A stretch of 64,000 bases of DNA, from the NCBI RefSeq assembly GCF_020911925.1, contig NZ_CP087134.1:4030001-4094000 (forward strand), written 5' to 3'. This document shows positions 17,851-32,800 of the stretch, piece after piece (position 1 is the first letter of the stretch; the number at the start of each line of letters is the position of its first letter). Below the pieces are notes generated by a model that had not been told where the DNA came from, ran no database searches, and worked only from the letters and a program-made list of their open reading frames with translations. Source of the stretch: Flavobacterium cupriresistens. GTDB lineage: Bacteria > Bacteroidota > Bacteroidia > Flavobacteriales > Flavobacteriaceae. A program made the position numbers and the translations under genes.

Positions 17851-20800
17851 TTACCAGATTAACTATTGTAGGGTCATCAGGATTTCCATCATTATTTAAA
17901 TCTTTATTAGTCGGATCATTTGGATCATCTGAAAAATCGGAGACCAAATTACCTTTGCCATCAGCTCCTATAGTGATCGCCTGATTCATTACAAATCCTT
18001 GTCTAATATCAGTCGCAGTAATTGCATAAATTGCTGTAAGTACTCCAACACTTCTTTGTCCTACCAACAATTCATCAATATGACTGCCACTTAGAACAAT
18101 ACCCGGCAGATCATCTTTAAGATCAATATCAAACAAATCGACTTGTCCGGTATTTACAATTTCGAAAGCGTAAGATATTGTTTCTCCTACTGAGGCAAAA
18201 CCATCTTTATTTTCATCATTAAATGTACCTGTTTTCGATAAACTTATAGTTGGTTTAAGTTCCCTTAGAACAATAACTGTTGGATCATCTACTGTATTAC
18301 CGTCGGTGTCATTTCCGTTATCGGATTTATCAGAGACTTTTACGTTTTTAGTATCAACACCATTTGCTATTACACTATTATTTATACTTCCATTGGCTAT
18401 ATTTTGAACTGTAATCAGATAATTTGCTCTATAAGTTGCTGTTTCTCCCACTTTTAAAGTTCCTTCAGCTGATCCTTGATTCGCACTTTGGAATGTTGGT
18501 CCTGTTGTTAGTGTCAAAGCATTTCCGTTTCCATCTGTTAGTTGATCATCCAAAATCAAACTTTGAACCAGTACAGCACCAATATTTTTAACTGTAATCG
18601 TATAATTTATGGTATCTCCGGCTCCTGTTATGCCGTCACCATTATCAACTACTGTAGCTGTTTTAACTGCTTTGATTACCGGAATTGCTGTGAAGTTTAT
18701 TTTTGTCGGATCATCGGTCGTGTTACCGTCGGTATCATTTCCGTTATCGGTAATATCGGTAACCGGAGTTCCTACAGGATCTTTACCACTTACCAGTACC
18801 GTATTGCTTATCGCGTTGCTGTCTACATCACTTTGTGTGATCACGTAACTGGCCAGATAGGTTGCTGTTTCTCCTACCAATAAATTACCTAAAGTCGATC
18901 CTTGATCAGCACTTTGGAATGTTGGTCCTGTAGCTAATGTTAATGTTGCTCCATTTCCATCAGTTAAACTGTCAACCAGGGTAATACTGTTTAGATTTAT
19001 ATTACCCGTATTTTTCACTGTGATCGTATAATTTACAGTATCTCCCAATCCGGTTATGCCATTTCCATTGTCCACTACTGTAGCCGTTTTAACCGCTTTT
19101 ATACAAGATTCGGATATTGTTATTTTAAGAGGTACTGTATTGGTACAACCTCCATTATCCGATACTTGTACGGTGTAATCACCTGCTGTCAATCCGCTAA
19201 AGATACCTGTAGTATTACTTGTTGCAAAATTGTCAATACTATAAATATAACCACCGATACCTCCTGTTGCGGTAACTTTGAAACTTCCATTTGAAGTGGT
19301 TGTACAAGTCACATTCGTGTGTCCTGTAGCGGCTTCTGTCAGAACAATTTCTGTTGGTTCGCTGATTACAATAGATTCACTTGTTGTACATCCTTTACTG
19401 TCTGTAACGCTAACATTATAGGTACCTGCACTTAAGTTGAACTGATCTTCCTGAGTTGCTACCAAACCACTACCGTTAACAGTACTCCATGCATAAGTAT
19501 ATGGTGTATTCCCTCCGCCAACGGTGATATCAATTGATCCGTTATGTTGTCCATGGCATAATACTGCCGTAGCTCCGTAACCTAATGATAAACCTAGTGG
19601 ACTTTGAACCGTTACACTACTGGTCGTCGTACATAAAGTCGTCGTATCGGTTACTGTTACCTGATAAGTTCCGGCTGGTACATTGTTTACTGTGGCTGTA
19701 GTGTTATTTGCCGGGGTATTCCATGAGTAGCTGAAACTACCAGAACCTCCTGTTACACTTACACTCACACTTCCTGTACTGCTTCCGAAACAACTTACTG
19801 CCGTGCTGCTGGTCATCGCTGCTAACATCAGACAGGTACCGTTGTTTACTGTAGCACTTGCTGTAGTGGTACAACCGTTAGCATCGGTTACGGTTACATT
19901 GTACGTACCCGCATCTAATCCTGTTACCTGAGCTGTAGTCGCACCTATATTCCATAGATAGGTATAAGGCGCTTTGCCTCCTAATACGGTTACTGTTGCC
20001 GTTCCATCATTAGTAGTTGGACCGCGCTCATCAGTAGCTGTTGCAGTTGCACTTAACATACTCGCCGGTTCAGTGATCGTAATACTTTCTTCAACGGCAT
20101 CACATACAGTGCCGTTTATGGTTACAGCAACGGTATAGGTTCCTGCCGGTTTATTACTTAATGTACTGCTTGTACCTGTTGTAACTGTTCCATCACTCCA
20201 GGTGAAAGTAAATACTGCGCCTGGTCGTGAAGCTGAACTGGCGCTCACAGTTGCAGAACCTGTAGCACTACCTACACACAGTACATTAGTAACAGCTCCA
20301 AGCTGAACGATCGCATCGCAATTGTTCACACAATCCACTACAACACTTTCTGTGAAAGTACAACCGTTTTTATCTGTTACGGTCACGTTATAGATTCCTG
20401 CTGCCAATCCTGTAATAGTTGGTGTTGTACCACCGTTACTCCATAAGTAACTATAAGGAACTGTACCACCTGTAGCTGTAACCAAAGCTGTACCATTATT
20501 ACAACCTTGATCTGTAGTAGCATTTTGTTTACTTAAATTAACTATCAGACTACTTGATGGTTCAAGGATTACAATAGACAAACTGCCACCTTGACAACCA
20601 CTTGCATCTTTTACTTTTACAATATATGATCCCGCAGTTAATCCGCTAAAGATTCCTGTTGTATTGCTGGTTGCAAAATTATCGATACTGTACAAATATG
20701 GTGTAGTTCCGCCTGTTGCTGTGACAGTGAAACTTCCGGCAGCTCCTCCTGTACAAGACACTTGTTGATGCGCTCCTGTATTTTCGGTAAGGATCAAACT

Positions 20801-23800
20801 TGCTGGTTCGCTTACAACTATCGATTGATTGAATATACATCCGTTTGCATCTATAACCGTAACGTTATAAGTACCTGCACTTAAATTAACCTGATCTTCC
20901 TGAGTTGGTGCTAAGCCACTTCCGTCTGAAGTAGTCCACGCATAAGCATATGGCGTTGTACCACCACTTACAGTAATATCAATAGATCCATTATTTTGTC
21001 CATTACACGATACTGCTGTAGTGCCATAACCTAATGATATCGCTAGTGGGCTTTGAACTTCTGCACTGCTCGTTGTAGTACATAAAGTTGTGGTATCGGT
21101 TACCGTTACACTATAATTACCTGCTGGTAAATTGTTTACTGTGGCTGTAGTAGCTCCATTATTCCATAGGTAAGTAAAGTTGCCTGAACCTCCGCTTACA
21201 CTCACGCTTACTGTTCCGGTACTGGTGCCAAAACAACTCACTGCTGTACTGCTCGCTGTAGCGGTCAACATTAGACAAGTACCGTTATTTACCGTTGCAC
21301 TAGCTGTGGCTGTACAACCATTGGCATCGGTTACCGTTACATTATAAGTACCCTGATCGAGTCCGGTTACCTGAGCGGTAGTCGCTCCGGTATTCCATAG
21401 ATAGGTATAAGGACCTACTCCGCCATTAGCTGTTACACTTACTGTTCCATCATTGGTTGTTGGGCCATTCTCGTCGGTAGCAGTAGCATTTGCACTCAAC
21501 ATGGTCACTGGTTCGGTTATCGTAATGCTTTCTTGTACAGCATCACACGCCGTTCCGTTTATAGTCACACTTACTGTATACGTTCCTGCAGCTTTATTGC
21601 TTATCGTACTGCTGGTACCTGTTGTAATGGTTCCATCACTCCAAGTGAAAGTAAAGACTGCTCCCGGACGTAAAGCCGAGCTGGCACTCACAGTAGCCGA
21701 ACCTGTAGCAGTTCCTGCACACAATACATTGGTTACAGTTCCAAACTGTACTACTGCATCACAAGTATCCACACAATCTACTACTACACTTTCTGTGAAC
21801 GTACAGCCGTTAGTATCGGTTACCGTAACACTGTAAGTATTGTTCGTTAATCCTGTAATTGTTGCTGTCGTACCTCCATTACTCCATAGATAGGTATATG
21901 GTGCTGTACCTCCTGTGGCGGTAACTGTAGCGGTACCATTACTGCAACTGTTAGCAGTCGTAGCATTTTGTTTGCTTAGATTAGCCGTTAAAGCAGTAGC
22001 TGGTTCTGTGATAACTATGGTTAGATTTGCTCCTTGACAGTCATTACCGTCTTTTACTTTTACCGTATAAGAACCTGCTGTTAATGAACTGAAAACTCCT
22101 GTTGTATTGCTTGTTGCAAAATTATCTATGCTGTATAGATAAGGTGCATTACCTCCTGTGGTTGTAACCGTGAAGCTTCCTGTGGCTCCGCCTGAACACA
22201 ACACCTGTTGATGAGCTGCTGTATTTTCAGTGAGGATCAAACTTGCCGGTTCGCTTACTACTATCGATTGATTAATTGTACAACCATTCGCATCGGTAAC
22301 AACAACATTATATGTACCACCGCCTAAAGCAACCTGATCTTCCTGAGTTGGTGTCAAACCGCTTCCATCTGCAGTAGTCCATGCATAAACATATGGCATA
22401 GTACCACCGCTTACGGTAATATCGATTGATCCATTATTTTGTCCATTACACAATACCGCTGTAGCCCCATAACCTAATGATAAGGCTAGTGGACTTTGAA
22501 CAGTTACATTGCTTGTTGTCGTACATAAAGTTGTATTATCGGTTACAGTAACACTATAAGTACCCGCTGTTAAATTACTTACCGTAGCGGTAGTGGCTCC
22601 AGTGTTCCATAAGTAACCAAAGTTACCTGAACCTCCTGTTACACTTACATGAACTGTTCCGGTGTTGGTACCAAAACAACTTACTGCTGTACTACCACTG
22701 GTAGCAGCTAACATCAGACAAGTACCGGCATTAACCGTAGCACTGGCTGTAGCAGTACAACCATTAGCATCGGTTACCGTTACGGTGTAAGTACCCATAT
22801 CAAGTCCGGTTACCTGAGCTGTTGTAGCTCCGGTATTCCATAGATACGTATATGGACTTACTCCTCCACTGGCTGTTACACTTACCGTTCCATCGCTGGT
22901 TGTTGGACCTAACTCATCTGTTGCAGTTGCACTGGCGCTTAACAAGCTAGCTGGCTCGGTGATGGTAATACTTTCTTCTACAGCATCACACACGGTGCCG
23001 TTTATAGTTACGGCTACGGTATAAGTACCGGCCGCTTTATTATTTATTGTACTACTGCTACCAGTGGTCACTGTTCCATCACTCCAAGTGAAAGTAAAGA
23101 CTGCTCCAGGATGTAATACTGAAGTTGCATTTACTGTAATGGATCCTGTAGCAGCGCCAACACACAATACATTGGTTACTGTACCAACTGTTACTGTGGC
23201 ATCGCAATTGTTCACACAATCCACTACCACACTCTCATTGAATGTACAACCATTACCATCGGTAACCGTTACACTATAAGCGCCTGCTGTTAATCCTGTG
23301 ATGCTTGCTGTAGTAGCTCCTGTATTCCATAAATAGCTGTAGGGTAATGTACCACCTGTAGCGGTTACTGAAGCTTTACCATCTGCACAACCTTGTGCTG
23401 TAGTAGCGTTTTGTTTGGTTAGATTAGCTGTTAAAGCGCTCGATGGCTCACTAATTAGTATGGCAACACTGGTTTGACAGTCTCCAGCATCTCGTACCGA
23501 AACGGTATAACTACCTGATTCTAATCCGCTAAATACTCCTGTTGCATTACTGGTTGCAAAATTATCGATACTGTACAGATAAGGTGTAGTACCTCCTGTG
23601 GCTACAACAGTAAAGCCTCCTGTGGCGCTTCCTGTACAAGACGCTTGTTGATGAGCGCCGGTATTTTCACTTAGGGTAAGTTGTACCGGTTGGGTGATTG
23701 TAATTGATTCGGTTACTGTACAACCTTTGCTGTCTGTAGCGGTAACATTATAAGTTCCTGCGCCTAAATTAACCTGATCTTCATTCGCAGCTATTAAACC

Positions 23801-26800
23801 ACTGCCGTTAGTACTACTCCACGCATAAGTGTATGGCGCTGTACCACCACTAACGGTGATATCAACAGATCCATTATTTTGTCCGTTACATAATACTTGT
23901 GTGGCTCCAGATTGCAGCGTCAACGCTAATGGACTTTGAACTTCTGCGCTACTTGTTGTAGTACATAAAGTAGTGGTATCGGTTACCGTTACACTATAGT
24001 TACCTGCTGGTAAATTATTTACTGTAGCTGTAGTAGCTCCAGTATTCCATAGGTAGGTAAAGTTACCTGAACCTCCGCTTACACTCACGCTTACTGTTCC
24101 GGTACTGGTACCAAAACAGTTCACCCCAGTGCTGGTAGCTGTTGCAGCTAACATCAAACAAGTTCCACTGTTCACTGTTGCGCTCGCTGTAGCGGTACAA
24201 CCATTAGTATCGGTTACCGTTACCGTATAAGTTCCCATATCCAGTCCAGTTACCTGAGCGGTAGTCGCTCCGGTATTCCATAGATAAGTATAAGGTCCTA
24301 CTCCACCACTGGCTGTTACACTTACTGTTCCATCGCTAGTGGTTGGACCGTTCTCATCGGTAGCTGTAGCGCTGGCACTTAACATGCTTGCCGGTTCGGT
24401 GATGGTAATGCTTTCTTCTACGGCATCACATACAGTACCGTTTATAGTTACTCCTACAGTATAAGTACCTGCTACTTTATTGCTTATCGTACTGCTGGTA
24501 CCTGTTGTAATGGTTCCATCACTCCAAGTGAAAGTAAAGACTGCTCCTGGACGTAAAGCCGAACTTGCATTTACTGTAATAGCTCCTGTAGCTGTTCCGG
24601 TACACAATACATTGGTAATGGTTCCAACTGTTACTACTGCGTCACAAGTATTCACACAATCCACTACTACACTCTCTGTGAATGTACAGCCGTTAGTATC
24701 GGTTACTGTTACACTATATGTTCCGTTGAGAAGTCCTGTGATGGTTGCTGTTGTACCTCCATTACTCCATAGATAGGTGTATGGCGCTGTGCCACCTGTG
24801 GCGGTAACTGTAGCGCTACCGTTACTACAATTTTGTGCAGTCGTCGCGTTTTGTTTGCTTAAATTAGCTGTTAAAGCAGTAGCTGGTTCTGATATTAGAA
24901 TAGACAAACTACCTTGACAGTCGTTGGCATCTTTTACTTTTACAGTATAAGAACCCGCTGCTAATGAACTGAATACTCCTGTTGAATTACTTGTCGCGAA
25001 GTTATCGATACTGTACAAATAAGGAGCATTACCTCCTGAGGCTGTAACAGTGAAACCTCCTGTAGCACCTGCTGAACACAACACCTGTTGATGAGCTCCT
25101 GTATTTTCGGCAAGTGTTAGCGTTGCCGGTTCGCTTACTACTATCGATTGGTTTAATGTACAACCATTCGCATCGGTAACCACAACATCGTAAGTACCGC
25201 CGCCTAAGGCAACCTGATCTTCCTGAGTGGCTACTACGGCGCTACCATTAGTTGTACTCCAAGCATAAGCATATGGCGTTGCACCACCGCTTACGGTAAT
25301 ATCGATTGATCCATTATTTTGCCCATTACACAATACCCCTGTAGAACCATAACCTAATGATAAGGCTAGTGGACTTTGAACGGTAACACTACTTATTGTA
25401 GTGCATAAAGTGGTATTATCTGTTACAGTAACACTATAAGCACCTGCTGTTAAATTACTTACTGTAGCGGTAGTGGCTCCAGTGTTCCATAAGTATCCAA
25501 AGTTACCTGAACCACCTGTTACACTTACACTCACACTTCCTGTACTACTTCCAAAACAGCTCACTGCTGTACTGCTGCTCATCGCTGACAACATCAGACA
25601 GGTACCATCATTTACTTTGGCGGTTGCTGTAGTGGTACAACCATTGGCATCGGTTACTGTTACATTATAAGTACCAGCATCTAGTCCTGTTACCTGAGCT
25701 GTTGTAGCTCCGGTATTCCATAGGTACGTATAAGGCGCTTTACCACCTAAAGCGGTTACTCTAACGCTTCCATTATTAGCAGCCGCATTTTGTTCGTCTG
25801 TTGCTGTAGCGCTCGCGCTTAATAGATTTGCCGGTTCGGTGATCGTAATACTTTCTTCAACGGCATCACATACAGTGCCGTTTATCGTTACGGCTACGGT
25901 ATAAGTACCGGCCGCTTTATTATTTATTGTACTTGTGGTACCAGTGGCCACTGTTCCATCACTCCAAGTGAAAGTAAAGACTGCGCCTGGTCGTGAAACT
26001 GAATTAGCACTCACTGTTGCAGAACCTGTAGACGTTCCGGCACAAAGTACATTAGTGACAGTTCCAAGTTGCACTACTGCATCACAACCGTTACTTGTGC
26101 AATCCACCACTATACTCTCATTGAAAGTACAACCGTTAGCATCTGTTACTGTTACACTATAAGCACCTGCAGTTAATCCGGTAATTGATTGTGTAGTAGC
26201 AGCATTACTCCATAAATAAGTATATGGCGCTGTACCACCTGAAGCGGTAACTGTCGCACTACCATTACCACAACTATTAGCTACAGTAGCATTTTGTTTG
26301 CTTAAGTTCGCAGTTAGATTATTTGAAGGCTCCGTAACCGAAATTGGTATACTAGTTTGACAATCTCCAGCATCTCGTACCACTACAACATAGCCACCAG
26401 CAGTTAATCCACTAAAGATTCCTGTTGAATTGCTTGTAGCGAAATTATCTATACTGTATAGATAAGGTGTAGTTCCACCTGTGGCTACAACAGTAAAACC
26501 TCCTGTGGCGCTTCCTGTACAAGACGCCTCTTGATGAGCGCCGGTATTTTCACTTAGGGTAAGTTGTACCGGTTGGGTGATTGTAATCGATTCTGTTACT
26601 GTACAACCTTTGCTGTCTGTAGCGGTAACATTATAAGTACCAGCTCCCAGATTAACCTGATCTTCATTCGCAGCTACTAAACCAGTTCCGTTAGTAGTAC
26701 TCCAAGCATAAGTGTATGGCGCTGTACCACCACTAACGGTGATATCAATTGATCCATTATTTTGTCCGTTACATAATACTTGTGTGGCTCCAGCTTGCAG

Positions 26801-29800
26801 CGTCAACGCTAATGGACTTTGAACTTCTGCGCTACTTGTGGTAGTACATAAAGTAGTGGTATCAGTTACCGTTACACTATAATTACCTGCTGCCAAATTA
26901 TTTACTGTAGCTGTAGTCGCTCCATTATTCCATAGATAAGTAAAGTTGCCTGAACCTCCGCTTACACTCACGCTTACTGTTCCTGTACTGGTACCAAAAC
27001 AAGTCACCCCTGTGCTGGTAGCTGTTGCAGCTAACATCAAACAAGTTCCACTGTTTACTGTTGCGCTCGCTGTAGCGGTACAACCATTAGTATCGGTTAC
27101 TGTTACCGTATAAGTTCCCATATCCAGTCCGGTTACCTGAGCGGTAGTCGCTCCGGTATTCCATAGATAGGTATAAGGACCTACTCCTCCACTGGCTGTT
27201 ACACTTACTGTTCCATCACTAGTGGCTGGACCGTTCTCATCGGTAGCCGTAGCGCTGGCACTTAACATACTTGCCGGTTCGGTGATCGTAATGCTTTCTT
27301 CTACGGCATCACATACGGTGCCGTTTATAGTTACTCCTACAGTATAAGTACCGGCTGCTTTATTGCTTATTGTACTGCTGGTACCTGTGGTTATCGTTCC
27401 ATCACTCCAAGTGAAAGTAAAGACTGCTCCAGGACGTAAAGCTGAACTTGCATTTACCGTAATAGCTCCTGTAGCTGTTCCGGTACACAATACATTGGTA
27501 ACGGTTCCAACTGTTACTACTGCATCACAAGTATTCACACAATCCACCACGACACTCTCTGTGAATGTACAACCGTTAGTATCTGTTACCGTTACGCTGT
27601 AAGCGCCATTGGTAAGTCCTGTGATGGTTGCTGTTGTACCTCCATTACTCCATAGATAGGTATATGGAGCTGTACCACCTGTAGCGTTAACTGTAGCGCT
27701 ACCGTTACTACAACTTTGTGCAGTCGTCGCGTTTTGTTTGCTTAAATTAGCTGTTAAAGCAGTAGCTGGTTCTGATATTAGAATAGACAAACTACCTTGA
27801 CAATCATTAGCGTCTTTTACTTTTACAGTATAAGATCCTGCTGATAATGAACTGAAAACTCCTGTTGTATTGCTTGTTGCAAAATTATCTATGCTGTACA
27901 AATAAGGCGCATTACCTCCTGAGGCTGTAACAGTGAAGCTTCCTGTAGCACCTGCTGAACACAACACTTGTTGATGAGCTCCAGTATTCTCTACAATTGT
28001 TAGCGTTGCTGGTTCGCTTACCACTATCGATTGGTTTAAGGTACAACCATTCGCATCGGTAACCACAACATCGTAAGTACCACCGCCTAAAGCAACCTGA
28101 TCTTCCTGAGTGACTACTACGGCGCTACCATTAGTTGTACTCCAAGCATAAGTATATGGCGTTGCGCCACCGCTTACGGTAATATCGATTGATCCATTAT
28201 TTTGTGCATTACACAATACCGCTGTAGAACCATAACCTAATGATAAGGCTAGTGGACTTTGAACGGTAACACTACTTGTTGTAGTGCATAAAGTGGTATT
28301 ATCTGTTACAGTAACACTATAAGTACCCGCTGTTAAATTACTTACTGTAGCGGTAGTGGCTCCAGTGTTCCATAAGTATCCGAAGTTACCTGAACCTCCT
28401 GTTACACTTGCACTCACACTTCCTGTACTGCTGTTATTACAACTCACTGCTGTACTGCTGCTCATCGCTGACAACATCAGACAGGTACCATCGTTTACTT
28501 TGGCGCTTGCTGTAGTGGTACAACCATTAGCATCGGTTACTGTTACATTGTAAGTACCAGCATCTAGTCCTGTTACCTGAGCAGTTGTAGCTCCCGTATT
28601 CCATAGATAGGTATAAGGCGCTTTACCACCTAAAGCGGTTACTCTAACGCTTCCATTATTAGCAGCCGCATTTTGTTCGTCTGTGGCTGTAGCGCTCGCG
28701 CTTAATAGATTTGCCGGTTCGGTGATCGTAATACTTTCTTCAACTGCATCACATACAGTGCCGTTTATGGTCACGGCTACGGTATAAGTACCGGCCGCTT
28801 TATTATTTATTGTACTTGTGGTACCAGTGGTCACTGTTCCATCACTCCAGGTGAAAGTAAAGACTGCCCCTGGTCGTGAAGCTGAATTAGCACTCACTGT
28901 TGCAGAACCTGTAGACGTTCCGGCACAAAGTACATTAGTGACAGTTCCAAGTTGTATTACTGCATCACAACCGTTGCTTGTGCAATCCACCACTATACTT
29001 TGAGTATAAGTACAACCGTTAACATCAGTAACGGTTACACTATAAGCTCCTGCAGTTAATCCGGTAATTGATTGTGTAGTAGAAGCGTTACTCCATAGAT
29101 AAGTATATGGTGCTGTACCACCTGAAGCGGTAACTGTCGCACTACCATTACCACAACTATTAGCTACAGTAGCATTTTGTTTGCTTAAGTTCGTCGTTAG
29201 ATTGTTTGAAGGTTCTGTAACTGAAATTGGTATACTAGTTTGACAATCTCCCGCATCTCGTACCGCTATAACATAGCCTCCAGCAGTTAATCCGCTAAAG
29301 ATTCCTGTTGCGTTACTGGTTGCAAAATTATCGATACTGTATAGATAAGGTGTAGTACCTCCTGTGGCAACTACAGTAAAGCCTCCTGTGGCACTTCCTG
29401 TACAAGACGCCTCTTGATGAGCACCGGTATTTTCACTTAGGGTAAGTTGTACCGGTTGGGTGATTGTAATCGATTCGGTTACTGTACAACCTTTAATGTC
29501 TGTAGCGGTAACACTATAAGTACCAGCTCCCAGATTAACCTGATCTTCATTCACAGCTATTAAACCAGTTCCGTTAGTAGTACTCCACACATAAGTATAT
29601 GGCGCTGTACCACCACTAACGGTGATATCAATTGATCCATTGTTTTGTCCGTTACATAATACTTGTGTGGCTCCAGCTTGCAGCGTCAACGCTAATGGGC
29701 TTTGAACTTCTGCGCTACTTGTTGTAGTACATAAAGTAGTGGTATCAGTTACCGTTACACTATAATTACCTGCTGGTAAATTGTTTACTGTAGCTGTAGT

Positions 29801-32800
29801 AGCTCCATTATTCCATAGATAGGTAAAGTTACCTGAACCACCTGTTACGCTCACGCTCACTGTTCCGGTACTCGTACCAAAGCAGTTCACTGCTGTGCTG
29901 GTAGCTGTAGCAGCTAACATCAAACAAGTTCCACTGTTTACTGTTGCGCTCGCTGTAGCGGTACAACCATTGGTATCGGTTACTATTACAGTGTAAGTTC
30001 CCATATCCAGTCCGGTAACCTGAGCGGTAGTTGCTCCGGTATTCCATAGATAAGTATAAGGACCTACTCCACCATTGGCTGTTACACTTACTGTTCCATC
30101 GCTGGTGGTTGGACCGTTCTCGTCAGTAGCTGTAGCGCTGGCGCTTAACATACTTGCCGGTTCGGTGATGGTAATACTTTCTTCTACGGCATCACATACG
30201 GTGCCATTTATAGTTACCCCTACGGTATAAGTACCGGCTGCTTTATTGCTTATCGTACTGCTGGTACCTGTGGTTATCGTTCCATCACTCCAAGTGAAAG
30301 TAAAGACTGCTCCAGGACGTAAAGCCGAACTTGCATTTACTGTAATCGCTCCTGTAGATGTTCCGGTACACAATACATTGGTAACGGTTCCAACTGTTAC
30401 TACTGCGTCACAAGTATTCACACAATCCACTACGACGCTCTCTGTGAATGTACAACCGTTAGTATCGGTTACCGTTACACTGTAAGCTCCATTGGTAAGT
30501 CCTGTAATGGTTGCTGTTGTACCTCCATTGCTCCATAGATACGTATATGGCGCTGTACCACCTGTGGCGGTTACTGTCGCGCTACCGTTACTACAGCTTT
30601 GTGCTGTTGTAGCGTTTTGTTTGGTTAGATTAACCATCAGACCTGTAGAAGGTTCTGTGATTACTATGGTTAGATTTGCACCTTGACAGTCGTTGGCATC
30701 TTTTACTTTTACTGTATAAGATCCTGCTGTTAATGAACTGAATACTCCTGTTGAATTACTTGTAGCAAAGTTATCAATGCTGTACAGATAAGGAGCATTA
30801 CCTCCTGAGGCTGTAACCGTGAAACCTCCTGTAGCACCTGCTGAACACAACACTTGTTGATGAGCTCCTGTGTTCTCTACAAGTGTTAGCGTTGCCGGTT
30901 CGCTTACTACTATCGATTGGTTTAATGTACAACCGTTAGCATCGGTAACCACAACATCGTAAGTACCTCCTTTTAAAGCAACCTGATCTTCATTTGTGGC
31001 TATGACAGTACTACCATTAGTGGTACTCCAAGCATAGGTATATGGCGCAGTTCCACCACCTACAGTGATGTCAATAGAACCATTAGTCTGACCTGAGCAT
31101 AATACTGCTGTAGATCCATAACCTAATGATAAAACTAGTGGACTTTGAACGGTAACACTACTTGTTGCCGTACATAAAGTGGTATTATCTTTCACCGTTA
31201 CTTGGTAGGTACCTGCCGGTACACCACTCACTGTAGCGGTAGTATTATTTCCCGGAGTATTCCATAGGTAGCTAAAACTGCCTGAACCTCCTGTTACACT
31301 TACATGAACTGTTCCGGTACTTGTACCAAAACAGTTCACTGCTGTGCTGGTAGCTGTAGCGGCTAACATCAGACAAGTTCCACTGTTTACTGTTGCGCTC
31401 GCTGTAGCGGTACAACCATTAGTATCGGTTACTGTTACTGTATAAGTACCCATATCCAGTCCGGTTACCTGAGCGGTAGTCGCTCCGGTATTCCATAGAT
31501 ACGTATATGGACCTACTCCACCATTGGCTGTTACGCTTACTGTTCCATCGCTGGTGGTTGGACCGTTCTCGTCAGTAGCTGTAGCGCTGGCGCTTAACAT
31601 ACTTGCCGGTTCGGTGATGGTAATACTTTCTTCTACGGCATCACATACGGTGCCATTTATAGTTACCCCTACGGTATAAGTACCGGCTGCTTTATTGCTT
31701 ATCGTACTGCTGGTACCTGTGGTTATCGTTCCATCACTCCAAGTGAAAGTAAAGACTGCTCCAGGACGTAAAGCCGAACTTGCATTTACTGTAATCGCTC
31801 CTGTAGATGTTCCGGTACACAATACATTGGTAACGGTTCCAACTGTTACTACTGCGTCACAAGTATTCACACAATCCACTACGACGCTCTCTGTGAATGT
31901 ACAACCGTTAGTATCGGTTACCGTTACACTGTAAGCTCCATTGGTAAGTCCTGTAATGGTTGCTGTTGTACCTCCATTGCTCCATAGATACGTATATGGC
32001 GCTGTACCACCTGTGGCGGTTACTGTCGCGCTACCGTTACTACAGCTTTGTGCTGTTGTAGCGTTTTGTTTGGTTAGATTAACCATCAGACCTGTAGAAG
32101 GTTCTGTGATTACTATGGTTAGATTTGCACCTTGACAGTCGTTGGCATCTTTTACTTTTACTGTATAAGATCCTGCTGTTAATGAACTGAATACTCCTGT
32201 TGAATTACTTGTAGCAAAGTTATCAATGCTGTACAGATAAGGAGCATTACCTCCTGAGGCTGTAACCGTGAAACCTCCTGTAGCACCTGCTGAACACAAC
32301 ACTTGTTGATGAGCTCCTGTGTTCTCTACAAGTGTTAGCGTTGCCGGTTCGCTTACTACTATCGATTGGTTTAATGTACAACCGTTAGCATCGGTAACCA
32401 CAACATCGTAAGTACCTCCTTTTAAAGCAACCTGATCTTCATTTGTGGCTATGACAGTACTACCATTAGTGGTACTCCAAGCATAGGTATATGGCGCAGT
32501 TCCACCACCTACAGTGATGTCAATAGAACCATTAGTCTGACCTGAGCATAATACTGCTGTAGATCCATAACCTAATGATAAAACTAGTGGACTTTGAACG
32601 GTAACACTACTTGTTGCCGTACATAAAGTGGTATTATCTTTCACCGTTACTTGGTAGGTACCTGCCGGTACACCACTCACTGTAGCGGTAGTATTATTTC
32701 CCGGAGTATTCCATAGGTAGCTAAAACTGCCTGAACCTCCTGTTACACTTACATGAACTGTTCCGGTACTGGTACCAAAACAACTTACTGCTGTACTACC

